Notes under the pieces: generated by a model
Seen by the model: only the letters and a program-made list of their open reading frames with translations
Database searches by the model: none
Told to the model about the DNA's origin: nothing
Shown: positions 26,805 through 36,100 of the stretch, piece after piece
Layout: each line of letters begins with the position of its first letter
Numbering within the stretch: the first letter of the stretch is position 1
Translations under genes and position numbers: made by a program
DNA from: Bacteroidales bacterium
GTDB taxonomy: Bacteria; Bacteroidota; Bacteroidia; Bacteroidales; Muribaculaceae
Direction of reading: 5' to 3'
NCBI GenBank assembly: GCA_910575615.1
Contig: CAJTEX010000003.1
Location: 103,584-167,583 of the forward strand
DNA length: 64,000 nucleotides

Positions 26805-28268
26805 TCATTCGGCGCAGGCGGCGAACACCTCGCGCACAACCTCGGCATCGTCGAAGTGATGCTTGATGCCACGGATTTCCTGGTAGTCCTCATGGCCTTT
26901 CCCGGCGATGAGGATGACGTCCCCTTTTCCGGCGATTTCCGAAGCCTTGACAATGGCCTCGCGGCGGTCGACCACGCTTGATGCGTTGGCCCTGAGTTCG
27001 TCGGTGTCGAGTCCGGCCTCCATGTCGCGCAGAATCTCGGCGGGATTCTCGAAGCGGGGATTGTCTGAGGTGAGGATGAGCAGGTCGGAGAGGCGGGCGG
27101 CCTCGCGGGCCATGATGGGGCGTTTGCCCTTGTCGCGGTTGCCTCCGGCCCCTACCACGGTGATGATGCGGCCATTGGTGCCCACCACCTCGCGGATTGC
27201 GGTCAGCACATTCACCACCGCGTCGGGGGTGTGGGCGTAATCGACAATCGCGGTGCAGCCTTTGGGGGAGTGGAACGCCTGGAAGCGGCCGGCCACGGGA
27301 ATCAGGCGGCTCATGGCCACCAGTACCTTCTCGACGGGCCAGCCCAGAGAGACCGACGCGCCGAAGACAGCCGTCAGGTTATAGGCGTTGAAGCGTCCGG
27401 TGAAGCGCACTTCCACCTCCGTGTCGTTGAGGCTCAGGAGTGTGCCGTCGAGGCGGCTTTCGATGATTTTCCCCCGGAAGTCGGCCATTGAGCGGAGAGA
27501 GTAGGAGAGCTTGCGGGCCTTGGTGTTCTGGAGCATCACCTCCCCGACCTTGTCGTCGATGTTGGTGAGGGCGAAAGCCTCGGCGGGGAGACCGTCGAAG
27601 AAGCTTTTCTTCGCGTTGAGGTAGTTCTGGACGGTCTTGTGGTAGTCGAGGTGGTCGCGGGTGAGGTTGGTGAACACCCCTCCGGCGAATGTCAGTCCGG
27701 CGATGCGGTGCTGGTCGGCGGCGTGGGAGCTTACCTCCATTGCGGCGTATTCACAACCGGCCTCGACCATCCGGGCCAGCAGGGAGTTGATGGTGATGGG
27801 GTCGGGGGTGGTCTGCGAGGCGTGTACGGCCTCGGTGTCGACATAGTTCACAACGGTGGATAGGAGTCCGGCCTTGTGGCCCATCAGCCGGGCCATCTCA
27901 TAGATGAGTGTGGCGGTGGTGGTCTTGCCGTTGGTGCCGGTCACCCCCACCAGGCGCAGCTTTGAGGAGGGGTTGCCATACCAGTTGGAGGCGAGTATGC
28001 CGAGGGCGATGGCTGTGTTTGCCACCACCACCAGTGTGGCCCCTTCGGGGATTTCGGCGGGTATCTCCTCCACCACGATGGCGGCCGGTTTCTTGTCGGC
28101 GAGTGTGGGGATGAAAGAGTGGCCGTCGACGGTGACACCGCGCACGGCAACAAACATGGCTCCTTCTCCGGCTTTCCTGGAGTCGGAGGTGAGGGAGGTA
28201 ACATTCTTGTCAAGCTGGCCCTGGATGGAAATGATGTCAAGGCCTTCGAGTAATTGTTCGAGCTTCAC
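26805..28268 (-). CDS. murE: UDP-MurNAc-L-alanyl-D-glutamate--2,6-diaminopimelate ligase
   Basis: A 487-residue Mur ligase that adds the third residue of the stem peptide. The ATP loop GVTGTNGKTTTATLIYE lies at about residues 108-124. The segments TTPDPITIN, TNLTRDHLDYHKT and VDYAHTPDAV follow. The specificity motif DNPR (in TSDNPRFENP) is the form that selects meso-diaminopimelate rather than lysine. The gene starts with GTG at 28268; no ATG is suitably placed near it. A 170-base pyrimidine-rich spacer (minus strand) separates it from ftsI. Confidence 0.98.
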   Translation of the reverse strand: MKLEQLLEGLDIISIQGQLDKNVTSLTSDSRKAGEGAMFVAVRGVTVDGHSFIPTLADKKPAAIVVEEIPAEIPEGATLVVVANTAIALGILASNWYGNPSSKLRLVGVTGTNGKTTTATLIYEMARLMGHKAGLLSTVVNYVDTEAVHASQTTPDPITINSLLARMVEAGCEYAAMEVSSHAADQHRIAGLTFAGGVFTNLTRDHLDYHKTVQNYLNAKKSFFDGLPAEAFALTNIDDKVGEVMLQNTKARKLSYSLRSMADFRGKIIESRLDGTLLSLNDTEVEVRFTGRFNAYNLTAVFGASVSLGWPVEKVLVAMSRLIPVAGRFQAFHSPKGCTAIVDYAHTPDAVVNVLTAIREVVGTNGRIITVVGAGGNRDKGKRPIMAREAARLSDLLILTSDNPRFENPAEILRDMEAGLDTDELRANASSVVDRREAIVKASEIAGKGDVILIAGKGHEDYQEIRGIKHHFDDAEVVREVFAACAE

Positions 28269-28438
28269 TTTATTTCGGATCTATTTGTTTTCGTTGTCTG
28301 AGTCGCGGCCGGTCACCTTGGGGTGGCGGCTCGCGCCGGAGATTGGAGAAAGAGGCCTGGTGAAGAGCGAGGGGAGAGAGAATGCCCGGAGGGGATGGCG
28401 GGAGAGATGGATTGTCGAAAGGGGGGGAGAGCAGGGAT

Positions 28439-30517
28439 TCAGGGAGCGAGGGTGAGGCTGACGCGTGTGCCTGGGTTTGCCATCGTGCCTTCCTCAGGGT
28501 GTTGTGCGCGGACATATCCCGAACCATTGACGGCCACGTTGAATCCGGCTTTCTCCAGGGCCACCACCGCCTCGCGTGCCCCGAGACCTTTGACTGAGGG
28601 GACAGTGCCTTTGGGCATCTTTCGCGGAGCGGCCGGATGCACCTCCTGGCTTATGCCGGCGGCTTTGCGTATCGCCTTGTGGCGTTCGGGGTCGTTTGAG
28701 CCGTAGAGCATCGCGCGGGGATTGCCTCCGCCCCCTGCGGCGTAGTCTGAGGCATTGTCGAGCATTCCGCGCGAATACATCTTCAGGGCGATGTTGCGCA
28801 TCACCTGGCCTGAGGTGGATGCGGCCCCGAACATGTTGCGCTTGGGGTAGAAGGTCAGCACTATGCAGGAGTATTTGGGGTTGTCGGCGGGGAAGAAGCC
28901 GCAGAATGCCAGACGTTTGCGCGCCGTGTTGTATTGGCGGGTCTTCGGGTCGACGGAGTAGCATGTGCCGGTCTTGCCGGCGAGCGCCACCTTGTCGCTC
29001 TTGAGCGAGCGGCCTGTGCCGTGGGCGCCCCACACCACCTGCTTGAGCATGTATTGCATCTTGCGGGCGTTCTCCTCCGAGCAGATGCGGTCGCGGATGT
29101 AGCTGACCGGAATCACCGAGTCGAAATTCTCGGTCACCAGCGAGCTGACGAGGCGGGGACGCACATACTTGCCGTTGTTGGCGATGGCGTTGTAGATCGA
29201 GAGGGTGTAGATCGGGGGTATCTGTGAGGCGTAGCCGTAGCACATGCGGGAGAGGTCGACGCGTCCCGGCTCGGGGTTGAAGTAGGGGACACGCTCGCCG
29301 GCGATGCCGGTGTTCATCGGCTCGAGGAATCCGATTGAACGCAGTCGCTCGACGAATCCCTTGGGGTTCTTGTCATAGCCCCGGGTGATGATGCGGGCCA
29401 TACCGATGTTGGATGACTGCTCGATGACCTCGCGCACCTTCAGAGAGCCGTTGTAGTGGGAGTCGGTGATGGGGCGCCCTCCGGCGTATGCCCAGCTCGC
29501 GCCGATCGGAATCACCTCCTCGAGGTTGTCGACCAGACCGTCTTCGAGGGCTATCATCATCGAAATGGGTTTCACTACCGAGCCTGGCTCGAAGCCCACT
29601 ACAGAGTAGTTGAGGGCCTCGATGTAGTCTGTGCCGTCGGCGTTGCGCTCGAGGTTGGAGATTGCCTTGATGTCTCCGGTGGCCACCTCCATCAGTATGG
29701 CGCAACCCCAGTCGGCCGAGCAGGAGTCGAGGACGCGGTTTAGCTCGTTCTCCACGATGTCCTGGAGGTTGATGTCGATGGTTGTGCGGATGGAGTAGCC
29801 CGGTGTGGGAGGAACGTCGGTCCAGTTGACGATGTTCTTCGTCAGGGGGATTTTCTTGGCGATGCCGGGAACTCCGTAGAGCAGCGAGTCAAGGGCTTTC
29901 TCGAGACCGGATATGCCGTGGATTTCCTTGCATTCGCGGGTCTGGCCGACTCCGCCCACCGAGCGGCGCGCCATGTCGCCGTAGGGGTTCTTGCGCTTTA
30001 GCGTCGACTCCACGGTCATCCCGTTGCGGTTGGGGTTCTTGATGCAGAAGAAGGGGAATGTCTTGAGTTTCTGCAGGTCGGCATATGAGATGTTGCTGAT
30101 CACGGGGAATGAGCGCGGACGTTTGCCGGCCTCAGTGTTGAGCGGTTTCTGCAGGTAGGCAAACCACTCGTCGCGGTCGCGGCGGGGGAAGTGGATGGCC
30201 AGCGAGTCGGCGATGGAGTCGAGGGCCACCTGGTAGCGGCTTTCCATGAAGCGCTCGGCGCGGAAGTCGAGGCGCACGGTGTAATAGCGCAGGTTGGTGG
30301 CGAGTATCGAGCCGTCGTCGGCGAGTATCTCGCCTCGTTCGGGCAGTATGGTGTCGACACGCTGCATCTCGCGCATAGCTTTGGCGTTCCAGTCGTCGGC
30401 GTGGATTACCGTGGTCGAGAAGAGCTTGTAGGAAATCGACCCTGCAAACATCAGTATGAGCAGGGTGATCAGTCCGTAGCGGAAGAGTATGTGGTTCTGG
30501 TTGTTCTTCTGGGCCAT
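28439..30517 (-). CDS. ftsI: Penicillin-binding protein FtsI (PBP3) with C-terminal PASTA domain
   Basis: A 692-residue septal transpeptidase. One membrane helix lies at about residues 13-32 and the dimerisation/pedestal domain at about 50-240. The transpeptidase domain holds the catalytic SVVK (Ser313, Lys316), the SSN motif (368-370) and KTG (515-517). A single PASTA domain (about 630-692) follows, with PSVKGLGAREAVVALEKAGF. All active-site motifs are intact. It works with FtsW at the septum and lies 31 bases after ftsL. Confidence 0.97.
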   Translation of the reverse strand: MAQKNNQNHILFRYGLITLLILMFAGSISYKLFSTTVIHADDWNAKAMREMQRVDTILPERGEILADDGSILATNLRYYTVRLDFRAERFMESRYQVALDSIADSLAIHFPRRDRDEWFAYLQKPLNTEAGKRPRSFPVISNISYADLQKLKTFPFFCIKNPNRNGMTVESTLKRKNPYGDMARRSVGGVGQTRECKEIHGISGLEKALDSLLYGVPGIAKKIPLTKNIVNWTDVPPTPGYSIRTTIDINLQDIVENELNRVLDSCSADWGCAILMEVATGDIKAISNLERNADGTDYIEALNYSVVGFEPGSVVKPISMMIALEDGLVDNLEEVIPIGASWAYAGGRPITDSHYNGSLKVREVIEQSSNIGMARIITRGYDKNPKGFVERLRSIGFLEPMNTGIAGERVPYFNPEPGRVDLSRMCYGYASQIPPIYTLSIYNAIANNGKYVRPRLVSSLVTENFDSVIPVSYIRDRICSEENARKMQYMLKQVVWGAHGTGRSLKSDKVALAGKTGTCYSVDPKTRQYNTARKRLAFCGFFPADNPKYSCIVLTFYPKRNMFGAASTSGQVMRNIALKMYSRGMLDNASDYAAGGGGNPRAMLYGSNDPERHKAIRKAAGISQEVHPAAPRKMPKGTVPSVKGLGAREAVVALEKAGFNVAVNGSGYVRAQHPEEGTMANPGTRVSLTLAP

Positions 30518-30548
30518 ATGCGGTGGATGGAGGAGTGATGGTGGAGGG

Positions 30549-30875
30549 TCAGTCGTTGATTCTGAGTCTGAATGGTGGCTGCTCCTGGACGGTGAGGCCG
30601 AGCCTCAGGGAGTCTACCTTGTGTTGCATCCGGGATTCGCGTATCCGGCTCATGTATGTCGACTTCTCGCGTATGCGTTCGGTCTTGGCCACTTCCAGTT
30701 CCCGCTCAAGCCGCTGGATGGTCTCCATCTGGGTCTGGCAGGTGTAGCGGTTGGTGATGTATATCATCAGCATCACCACCACTCCGAGTACCGGGAGCCA
30801 GTGGCGGCGGAAGAAGTCGGTAGAGAGCAACCGCCCGTGGAGGGTGCGGAGCATCAGTGAATCTTTGGCTGGCAT
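30549..30875 (-). CDS. ftsL: FtsL-like cell division protein
   Basis: A 108-residue bitopic protein: a basic N-terminus, one membrane helix (about residues 27-42, LPVLGVVVMLMIYITN) and a coiled coil (QTQMETIQRLERELEVAKTE and on). FtsL sequences are poorly conserved; the call rests on size, topology and the position between rsmH and ftsI. Confidence 0.85.
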   Translation of the reverse strand: MPAKDSLMLRTLHGRLLSTDFFRRHWLPVLGVVVMLMIYITNRYTCQTQMETIQRLERELEVAKTERIREKSTYMSRIRESRMQHKVDSLRLGLTVQEQPPFRLRIND

Positions 30876-30894
30876 ATGTCGAGAGAGTGTGGGT

Positions 30895-31854
30895 TTATTG
30901 GTTGTTGTCGGTCTTTGCGGCCACCCTGAGCTTGGCCGAGCGTGAACGCGGGTTGCGCTCCATCTCCTCCTGGTCAGGGACGATCGGTTTGGAGGTGAGG
31001 CATTTCAGCGGTGACAGGGACTTCCCGAAGAAGTCTTTCTCCATTTTTCCCTCCAGGTTGCCTGTCTTCATGAAGTTCTTTACGAGGCGGTCTTCGAGGG
31101 AGTGGTAGGTGATGATGGCGAGCCGTCCGCCCGGCTTCAGCACCTGCAGGGCCTGGGTGAGCAGTTCGCGCAGTGCCTCGATTTCGTCGTTGACCACGAT
31201 GCGCAGGGCCTGGAACACCTGGGCGAGTTCTTTCTTCTCCTGGCGGGGGTTGATCATGGGGCGGATTATGTCGAGCAGTCGCTCGACTGTGTCGACCGGG
31301 GCCTCGCGCCTGGCGTTGACGATGGCGCGGGCGATCTTGCGGGCCTGGCGCAGCTCGCCGTAGAGATGGAAGATGTCGGCCAGCTCCTCCTCTGATGCCT
31401 CCTGGAGGAGGGTGGCTGCCGAACGGGAGGCGTTGCGGTTCATCCTCATGTCGAGGGGGCCTTCCCAGCGGAAGGAGAATCCTCTCTCCGGGTCGTCGAA
31501 ATGGTGGAATGACACGCCGAGGTCGGCCAGGATGCCGTCCACGGTGTCGGCTCCGTGGAACCGCAGGAAGTTGCGCATGAAACGGAAATTTCCCAGGACG
31601 GCCGTGAAGGCCGGGTTGCCGGTGAAGTCGGGGTCGGCAGCGGCGCGGTCTATTGCGGCGCGGTCTTGGTCGAAGCTGAGCAGACGTCCCCCCCTGGCCG
31701 CGTCGAGACGGCTGAGGATGGCGCGTGAGTGGCCTCCTCCGCCGAGGGTGCAGTCGACATAGACCCCTTCGGGGCGCAGGTCGAGGGCTTCGAGCGACTG
31801 GTTGAGAAGGGCCGGGATGTGGTAAGGCTGGGATGTGGTCATTGCTGCTTCCAT
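30895..31854 (-). CDS. rsmH: 16S rRNA (cytosine(1402)-N4)-methyltransferase
   Basis: A 319-residue methyltransferase acting on C1402 of 16S rRNA with S-adenosylmethionine. The N-terminal HIPALLNQSLEAL, the cofactor loop VDCTLGGGGHSRAIL, DGILADLGVSFHHFD and RGFSFRWEGPLDMRM are family hallmarks, and the C-terminal ITYHSLEDRLVKNFM is intact. Two starts are possible, 31854 or 31842. It is the first recognisable gene of the dcw cluster. The mraZ gene normally upstream is not seen; the 290 bases upstream hold only AT-rich DNA and a hairpin. Confidence 0.97.
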   Translation of the reverse strand: MEAAMTTSQPYHIPALLNQSLEALDLRPEGVYVDCTLGGGGHSRAILSRLDAARGGRLLSFDQDRAAIDRAAADPDFTGNPAFTAVLGNFRFMRNFLRFHGADTVDGILADLGVSFHHFDDPERGFSFRWEGPLDMRMNRNASRSAATLLQEASEEELADIFHLYGELRQARKIARAIVNARREAPVDTVERLLDIIRPMINPRQEKKELAQVFQALRIVVNDEIEALRELLTQALQVLKPGGRLAIITYHSLEDRLVKNFMKTGNLEGKMEKDFFGKSLSPLKCLTSKPIVPDQEEMERNPRSRSAKLRVAAKTDNNQ

Positions 31855-31862
31855 TTCGACCG

Positions 31863-31870
31863 TAAAATTA
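31863..31870 (-). promoter_or_regulatory. Possible -7 element of the dcw cluster
   Basis: The minus strand reads TAATTTTA, one mismatch from TAnnTTTG, 9 bases from the rsmH start, in an AT-rich tract (31863-31950). The short leader and missing -33 make this weak. Confidence 0.3.
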
Positions 31871-31988
31871 CAAAAAAAGTTCCTAAGAATTTACAACTGC
31901 AAATAGAAAAATATCTGACTTCCTGGAAAAAGTTATCAACATGCCCGCGAAGCCTTACGGTGGTTTCACGGGAGGGTTGCCATAGGAA

Positions 31989-32020
31989 ACGCCGCTGTTT
32001 GTGTTTGTAAACAGCGGCGT
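31989..32020 (-). terminator. Stem-loop after meaB
   Basis: A perfect 12-bp stem (ACGCCGCTGTTT / AAACAGCGGCGT) with an 8-base loop lies about 125 bases after the meaB stop and ends, on the minus strand, in TTTCC. It probably ends the polA-meaB transcript before the dcw promoter region. Confidence 0.6.
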
Positions 32021-32144
32021 ATGTGAATAGGTTTAAGTATAAAATGCAATCGAGGATGAATATGTAGCTTCGGGCGGTTATCGGGTGGTGTGGGGTTAGC
32101 GGATATTCCTGTTGTGTTTGATATTGTCAGGCTGGAGGCGCGGG

Positions 32145-33260
32145 TCATTTCTCGCCGAGCAGCTTAAGGGCGGCGGTGAATGGGGAGAGGCGGTTGGACA
32201 GCACGAGGCGTTCGGCGTTGGAGAGCGCCGCAGCCCGGTCGGGGTCGTCGTAGAAACGGCGGCGCAATTCAGAGTCGATGGTCTCGTACATCCAGTAACG
32301 GGCCTGCTCGCGTCGCTGGCGTTCGAAAAAGCCGTTGTCGGTGATGAATTGGAAATACCGGTCAATCATGTCCCAGACCTCATCGATGCCGATTTCGTAG
32401 TAGCCTGAATAGCAGAGTACTTCGGGCTGCCATCCTGAGGGAGGGGCGGGCAGCAGCTGCAAGGCCGATTTGAACTGTGCCTGGGCCAGGCGCGCGCGGT
32501 CGACATTGTCGCCGTCGGCTTTGTTGATGACTATCCCGTCGGCCATCTCCATGATGCCTCTCTTGATGCCTTGCAGCTCGTCGCCGGCCCCGGCAATCTG
32601 TATGAGCATAAAGAAGTCGACCATGGAATGCACGGCAGTCTCGCTCTGACCGACTCCGACGGTCTCGACGAACACGTTGTTGTAGCCGGCGGCCTCGCAG
32701 AGTATTATGGTCTCGCGTGTCTTGCGGGCGACCCCTCCGAGGCTTCCGGCCGAGGGTGAGGGGCGGATGAAAGCCTCGGGGTGCTGCGAGAGTTTTTCCA
32801 TACGGGTCTTGTCGCCGAGGATGCTCCCTTTTGTGCGCTCAGACGAGGGGTCGATGGCCAGCACCGCCAGTTTGCCGCCGTCGCGCAGCACATGGAGGCC
32901 AAACACATCTATCGATGTCGATTTTCCGGCGCCCGGCACTCCGGTGATGCCGATGCGGCGGGAGTTGCCGGAATATGGGAGGCATTTCTCTATGACCTCG
33001 CGGGCCATAGCCTGATGCTCGGGGGCTACGCTTTCCACGAGGGTCACGGCTCGTGACAGCATCGTCACATCCCCTTTGAGTATCCCCTCGACGAGTTCGG
33101 CGGGGGTGAATGTGCGTCGTCGGCGCGGCTTCATGTAGGGGTTGACGCAGGGTGGCTGGCTGACTCCGGAGTTTACAGTCAGCCCGGTGTACTCGGAGGA
33201 GTTTTCGGGATGTTCGTAATGACCGTGATGGGGGTCGAAAGATGTCGTTTTGTTGTCCAT
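32145..33260 (-). CDS. meaB: Methylmalonyl-CoA mutase-associated GTPase MeaB (ArgK family)
   Basis: A 371-residue G3E GTPase that guards adenosylcobalamin loading of methylmalonyl-CoA mutase. The Walker A loop GITGVPGAGKST lies at about residues 104-115. The Walker B region with VLAIDPSSERTKGSILGDKTRM, the VETVGVGQSE switch and the NKADGD base motif follow. The N-terminal 50 residues are hydrophilic and His/Pro-rich, longer than in many homologues. The mutase genes (mutA, mutB) are not in this window. It lies 29 bases after polA and is probably co-transcribed with it. Confidence 0.95.
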   Translation of the reverse strand: MDNKTTSFDPHHGHYEHPENSSEYTGLTVNSGVSQPPCVNPYMKPRRRRTFTPAELVEGILKGDVTMLSRAVTLVESVAPEHQAMAREVIEKCLPYSGNSRRIGITGVPGAGKSTSIDVFGLHVLRDGGKLAVLAIDPSSERTKGSILGDKTRMEKLSQHPEAFIRPSPSAGSLGGVARKTRETIILCEAAGYNNVFVETVGVGQSETAVHSMVDFFMLIQIAGAGDELQGIKRGIMEMADGIVINKADGDNVDRARLAQAQFKSALQLLPAPPSGWQPEVLCYSGYYEIGIDEVWDMIDRYFQFITDNGFFERQRREQARYWMYETIDSELRRRFYDDPDRAAALSNAERLVLSNRLSPFTAALKLLGEK

Positions 33261-33289
33261 GGTTGTCGGCTTGAGGTTGGGTGTGTGGG

Positions 33290-36100
33290 TCAGTGTGCGG
33301 CCAGCCAGTCGGGCCCGGTGCCGGCCGAGACCTCCAGCGGGACGGCCCCGGCATATGCCCCGGCCATCTCGCGGATGACAAGCTCCTGTAGGATGGGCAG
33401 CTCTTCGGGGCAGACGTTGAAGACGAGTTCGTCATGCACCTGGAGAATCATCCTTGACTTCAGCCCGAGGCGTTTCATTCCGTTGTGGACGCGTATCATC
33501 GCGAGTTTTATGATGTCGGCGGCAGAGCCTTGTATGGGGGCGTTGACGGCGTTGCGCTCGGCGTATGACCTGACGGTGGCGTTGCGCGAGTTGATGTCGG
33601 GCAGGTAGCGTTTGCGGCCCATTATGGTGGTGACGTATCCCTCCTTGCGCGCGCGTTCGGTGGATTCCTCGATGAACTGGCGTATGTGGGGGTATGTGTT
33701 GAAATACCCCTCTATCAGCTCTTTGGCCTCGGCGCGCGGTATGTTGAGGCGTTCAGACAGCCCGAAAGCCGATATGCCGTAGACGGTGCCGAAATTGGCG
33801 GTCTTGGCCTTGCGCCTCTGGCTGTCGGTGACCTCGTCGTAGGGGACGTGGTATATCTTTGACGCAGTGGCGCGGTGGATGTCGAGCCCCGAGTTGAAAG
33901 CCCCGGTGAGGTCGGGGTCGTCAGAGAGGTCGGCGAGCAGCCGCAGCTCGATCTGGGAGTAGTCGGCCGACAGTATCAGGCACCCCTCGTCGGCGATGAA
34001 AGCGCGGCGCACCTCGCGGCCGTCCTCGGTGCGGATCGGGATATTCTGGAGGTTGGGGTTGGCCGAACTGATGCGTCCGGTGGCTGTCACCGTCTGGTTG
34101 AATGTGGTGTGAATCTTGCCTGTCGCCGGGTTGACCATGGCGGGCAGCGCGTCGACATAGGTGGTGAGCAGTTTCCTGAGCCCGCGTATCTCGAGTATGA
34201 GGCTGACCAGCGGATGGGCGTCGCGGTGTCTGAGCAACACCTCCTCGGTGGTCGAGTAGGCTCCCGTCTTGGTGCGTTTGGCGCGCGTGTTGAGTTTCAG
34301 CTTCCCGAACAGGATTTCACCGACCTGCATCGGAGACGCGATGTTGAACCGCTCCCCGGCCAGGCCATAGGCTTTCTCCTCAAGCTCGCTGAGCTGGGCG
34401 GTCAGGGTGGCCGACAGCGACGCCAGTTCAGGGATGTCTATCCTGACACCGGTCCATTCCATGTCGGCGAGCACCGCGGCGAGCGGCAGCTCGATGTCGT
34501 CGAGCAGCTTCTTTTGGCCGTTCTGCACAAGCAGTTCGGACAGCGGCCCGCGCAGGCGGTTGACCATATCGGCCTGCTGGCAGAGCCGTCTCACCTCCTC
34601 CCCGGCGGGCAGTGGGGCGTAGGGCTTGCGCGAGGTGTCGGAATCGGCGTATTCGTCCATCTCGACCGAGAGGATGTTGAAGGCCACATCGGCGAGCCGG
34701 TGGCGCATCTCGGGCTGGAGCAGGTAATGGGCCAGCTGGGTGTCAAAGTAGGGAGCCGTGACCTCTATCCTTTCGCGGCGCAGCAACACCATGTCGCGTT
34801 TGATGTCGTGGCTGACGAGGGTGAGGGAGTCATTGGCGAAAATCGGCGCGAGGAGAGCCATAAGGGTTTCGCGCTTTTCGCTGTCGGCCGGGATGTCGAC
34901 ATACCGGGCTGTCCCGGGCGCCGGGCTGAAGGCAATTCCTCTCAAAGAGGCTGTCATGGCCTCTGCGCCGACGGCGTAGAGGGCGATTCCGAGGCTGCCG
35001 TTGGCAGCCTCCGACATCAGCCGGTTTATGTCGGCCGGGTCTGGCATCACCGCGTAATCTGTCGGGGTGGTGTCGGCCTGGGCAAACGGTGAGGCCCCGT
35101 CGGCCATCTCGTCGCCCCCCTCCAGGAAATCAAACAAGGAGGGTTGGGCGGGCAGATCGATTGTGTGGCGTTTCCTTTCAGGACGTTCCTCCGTCTCTTC
35201 CACCTGTGGCGACTCCTTGGCGATGGCTTTCGCGCGGCTGTTGAGACGAGTGAGGAATGTCTTGAATTCCAGGTCGGTGAATATGTCGCGCAGCGCCTCG
35301 ACATCCTCCGGCTCTCGCCTTAGGGTGTCGAAATCGACCTCAAGCGGCACGTCGGTCTTGATGGTGGCCAGCTGTTTTGAGAAACGTATCTGGTCGGCGT
35401 TGTCGCGTATCTTCTGCCCGATGGCCCCTTTCACCTCCCCGGCGTGGTCGAGCAGGTTCTCCACCGAGCCATATTCGCCAATGAGCTTTGAGGCTGTCTT
35501 CGGGCCGACTCCCGGGCATCCGGGGATGTTGTCTATGGTGTCCCCTTCGAGGGCGAGCAGGTCGATGACCTGCGAAGGTGACTGAATGCCGTATTTCTCG
35601 CATACCTCCCTGACCCCGCGCAGCTCGAAGCCCTGTCCGCGCAGCGACGGGCGGTACATGAAGACATTTTCGTCGACGAGCTGGCCATAGTCCTTGTCGG
35701 GGGTCATCATATAGGTGGTGTATCCCTCCTTTGAGGCCAGGCGCGAGAGTGTGCCTATCACGTCGTCGGCCTCATAGCCCGGCACCTCGAACACCGGTAT
35801 GCGGTATGCCTCGACTATCTCCTTTATTATAGGCACCGACGCCGAGATGTCTTCAGGCTGGGCCTCGCGCTGGGCTTTGTATCCCTCATACATCTCATGC
35901 CGGAATGTGGGTCCGTGGGGGTCGAAGCATACGGCGATATGTGAGGGATTCTCCTTCTTGAGAATCTCGTCGAGGGTGTTGCAGAAGCCGAATATGGCCG
36001 AGGTGTTGAACCCCTTGGAGGTGATCCGTGGGGCGCGTATGAGCGCGTAATACGCGCGGTATATCAGGGCGTACGCGTCGAGGAGGAAAAGCTTTTTCAT
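33290..36100 (-). CDS. polA: DNA polymerase I with degenerate proofreading domain
   Basis: A 936-residue polymerase used in repair and Okazaki-fragment processing. The 5' nuclease domain (about 1-285) keeps its acidic metal ligands (LLDAYALIYRAYYAL, GYEADDVIGTL, LEGDTIDNIPGCPGVG). The polymerase domain has motif A DYSQIELR (713-720), motif B RRKAKTANFGTVYG (762-775) and motif C VHDE (888-891). In the 3'-5' exonuclease region the motif I position, normally FDTET with catalytic Asp and Glu, reads IALYAVGAE (372-380), so proofreading is probably lost. The ATG at 36100 is used; the frame upstream shows no conservation. Confidence 0.97.
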   Translation of the reverse strand: MKKLFLLDAYALIYRAYYALIRAPRITSKGFNTSAIFGFCNTLDEILKKENPSHIAVCFDPHGPTFRHEMYEGYKAQREAQPEDISASVPIIKEIVEAYRIPVFEVPGYEADDVIGTLSRLASKEGYTTYMMTPDKDYGQLVDENVFMYRPSLRGQGFELRGVREVCEKYGIQSPSQVIDLLALEGDTIDNIPGCPGVGPKTASKLIGEYGSVENLLDHAGEVKGAIGQKIRDNADQIRFSKQLATIKTDVPLEVDFDTLRREPEDVEALRDIFTDLEFKTFLTRLNSRAKAIAKESPQVEETEERPERKRHTIDLPAQPSLFDFLEGGDEMADGASPFAQADTTPTDYAVMPDPADINRLMSEAANGSLGIALYAVGAEAMTASLRGIAFSPAPGTARYVDIPADSEKRETLMALLAPIFANDSLTLVSHDIKRDMVLLRRERIEVTAPYFDTQLAHYLLQPEMRHRLADVAFNILSVEMDEYADSDTSRKPYAPLPAGEEVRRLCQQADMVNRLRGPLSELLVQNGQKKLLDDIELPLAAVLADMEWTGVRIDIPELASLSATLTAQLSELEEKAYGLAGERFNIASPMQVGEILFGKLKLNTRAKRTKTGAYSTTEEVLLRHRDAHPLVSLILEIRGLRKLLTTYVDALPAMVNPATGKIHTTFNQTVTATGRISSANPNLQNIPIRTEDGREVRRAFIADEGCLILSADYSQIELRLLADLSDDPDLTGAFNSGLDIHRATASKIYHVPYDEVTDSQRRKAKTANFGTVYGISAFGLSERLNIPRAEAKELIEGYFNTYPHIRQFIEESTERARKEGYVTTIMGRKRYLPDINSRNATVRSYAERNAVNAPIQGSAADIIKLAMIRVHNGMKRLGLKSRMILQVHDELVFNVCPEELPILQELVIREMAGAYAGAVPLEVSAGTGPDWLAAH

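Noticed and set aside
28270..28527. 85-codon frame in the murE-ftsI gap
   Set aside because: Overlaps the ftsI 3' end; Ser/Pro-rich product from a pyrimidine-rich tract, with no supporting feature.
33875..35092. 405-codon open frame antisense to polA
   Set aside because: Lies fully opposite conserved polA codons; composition is typical of an antisense shadow in GC-rich DNA.
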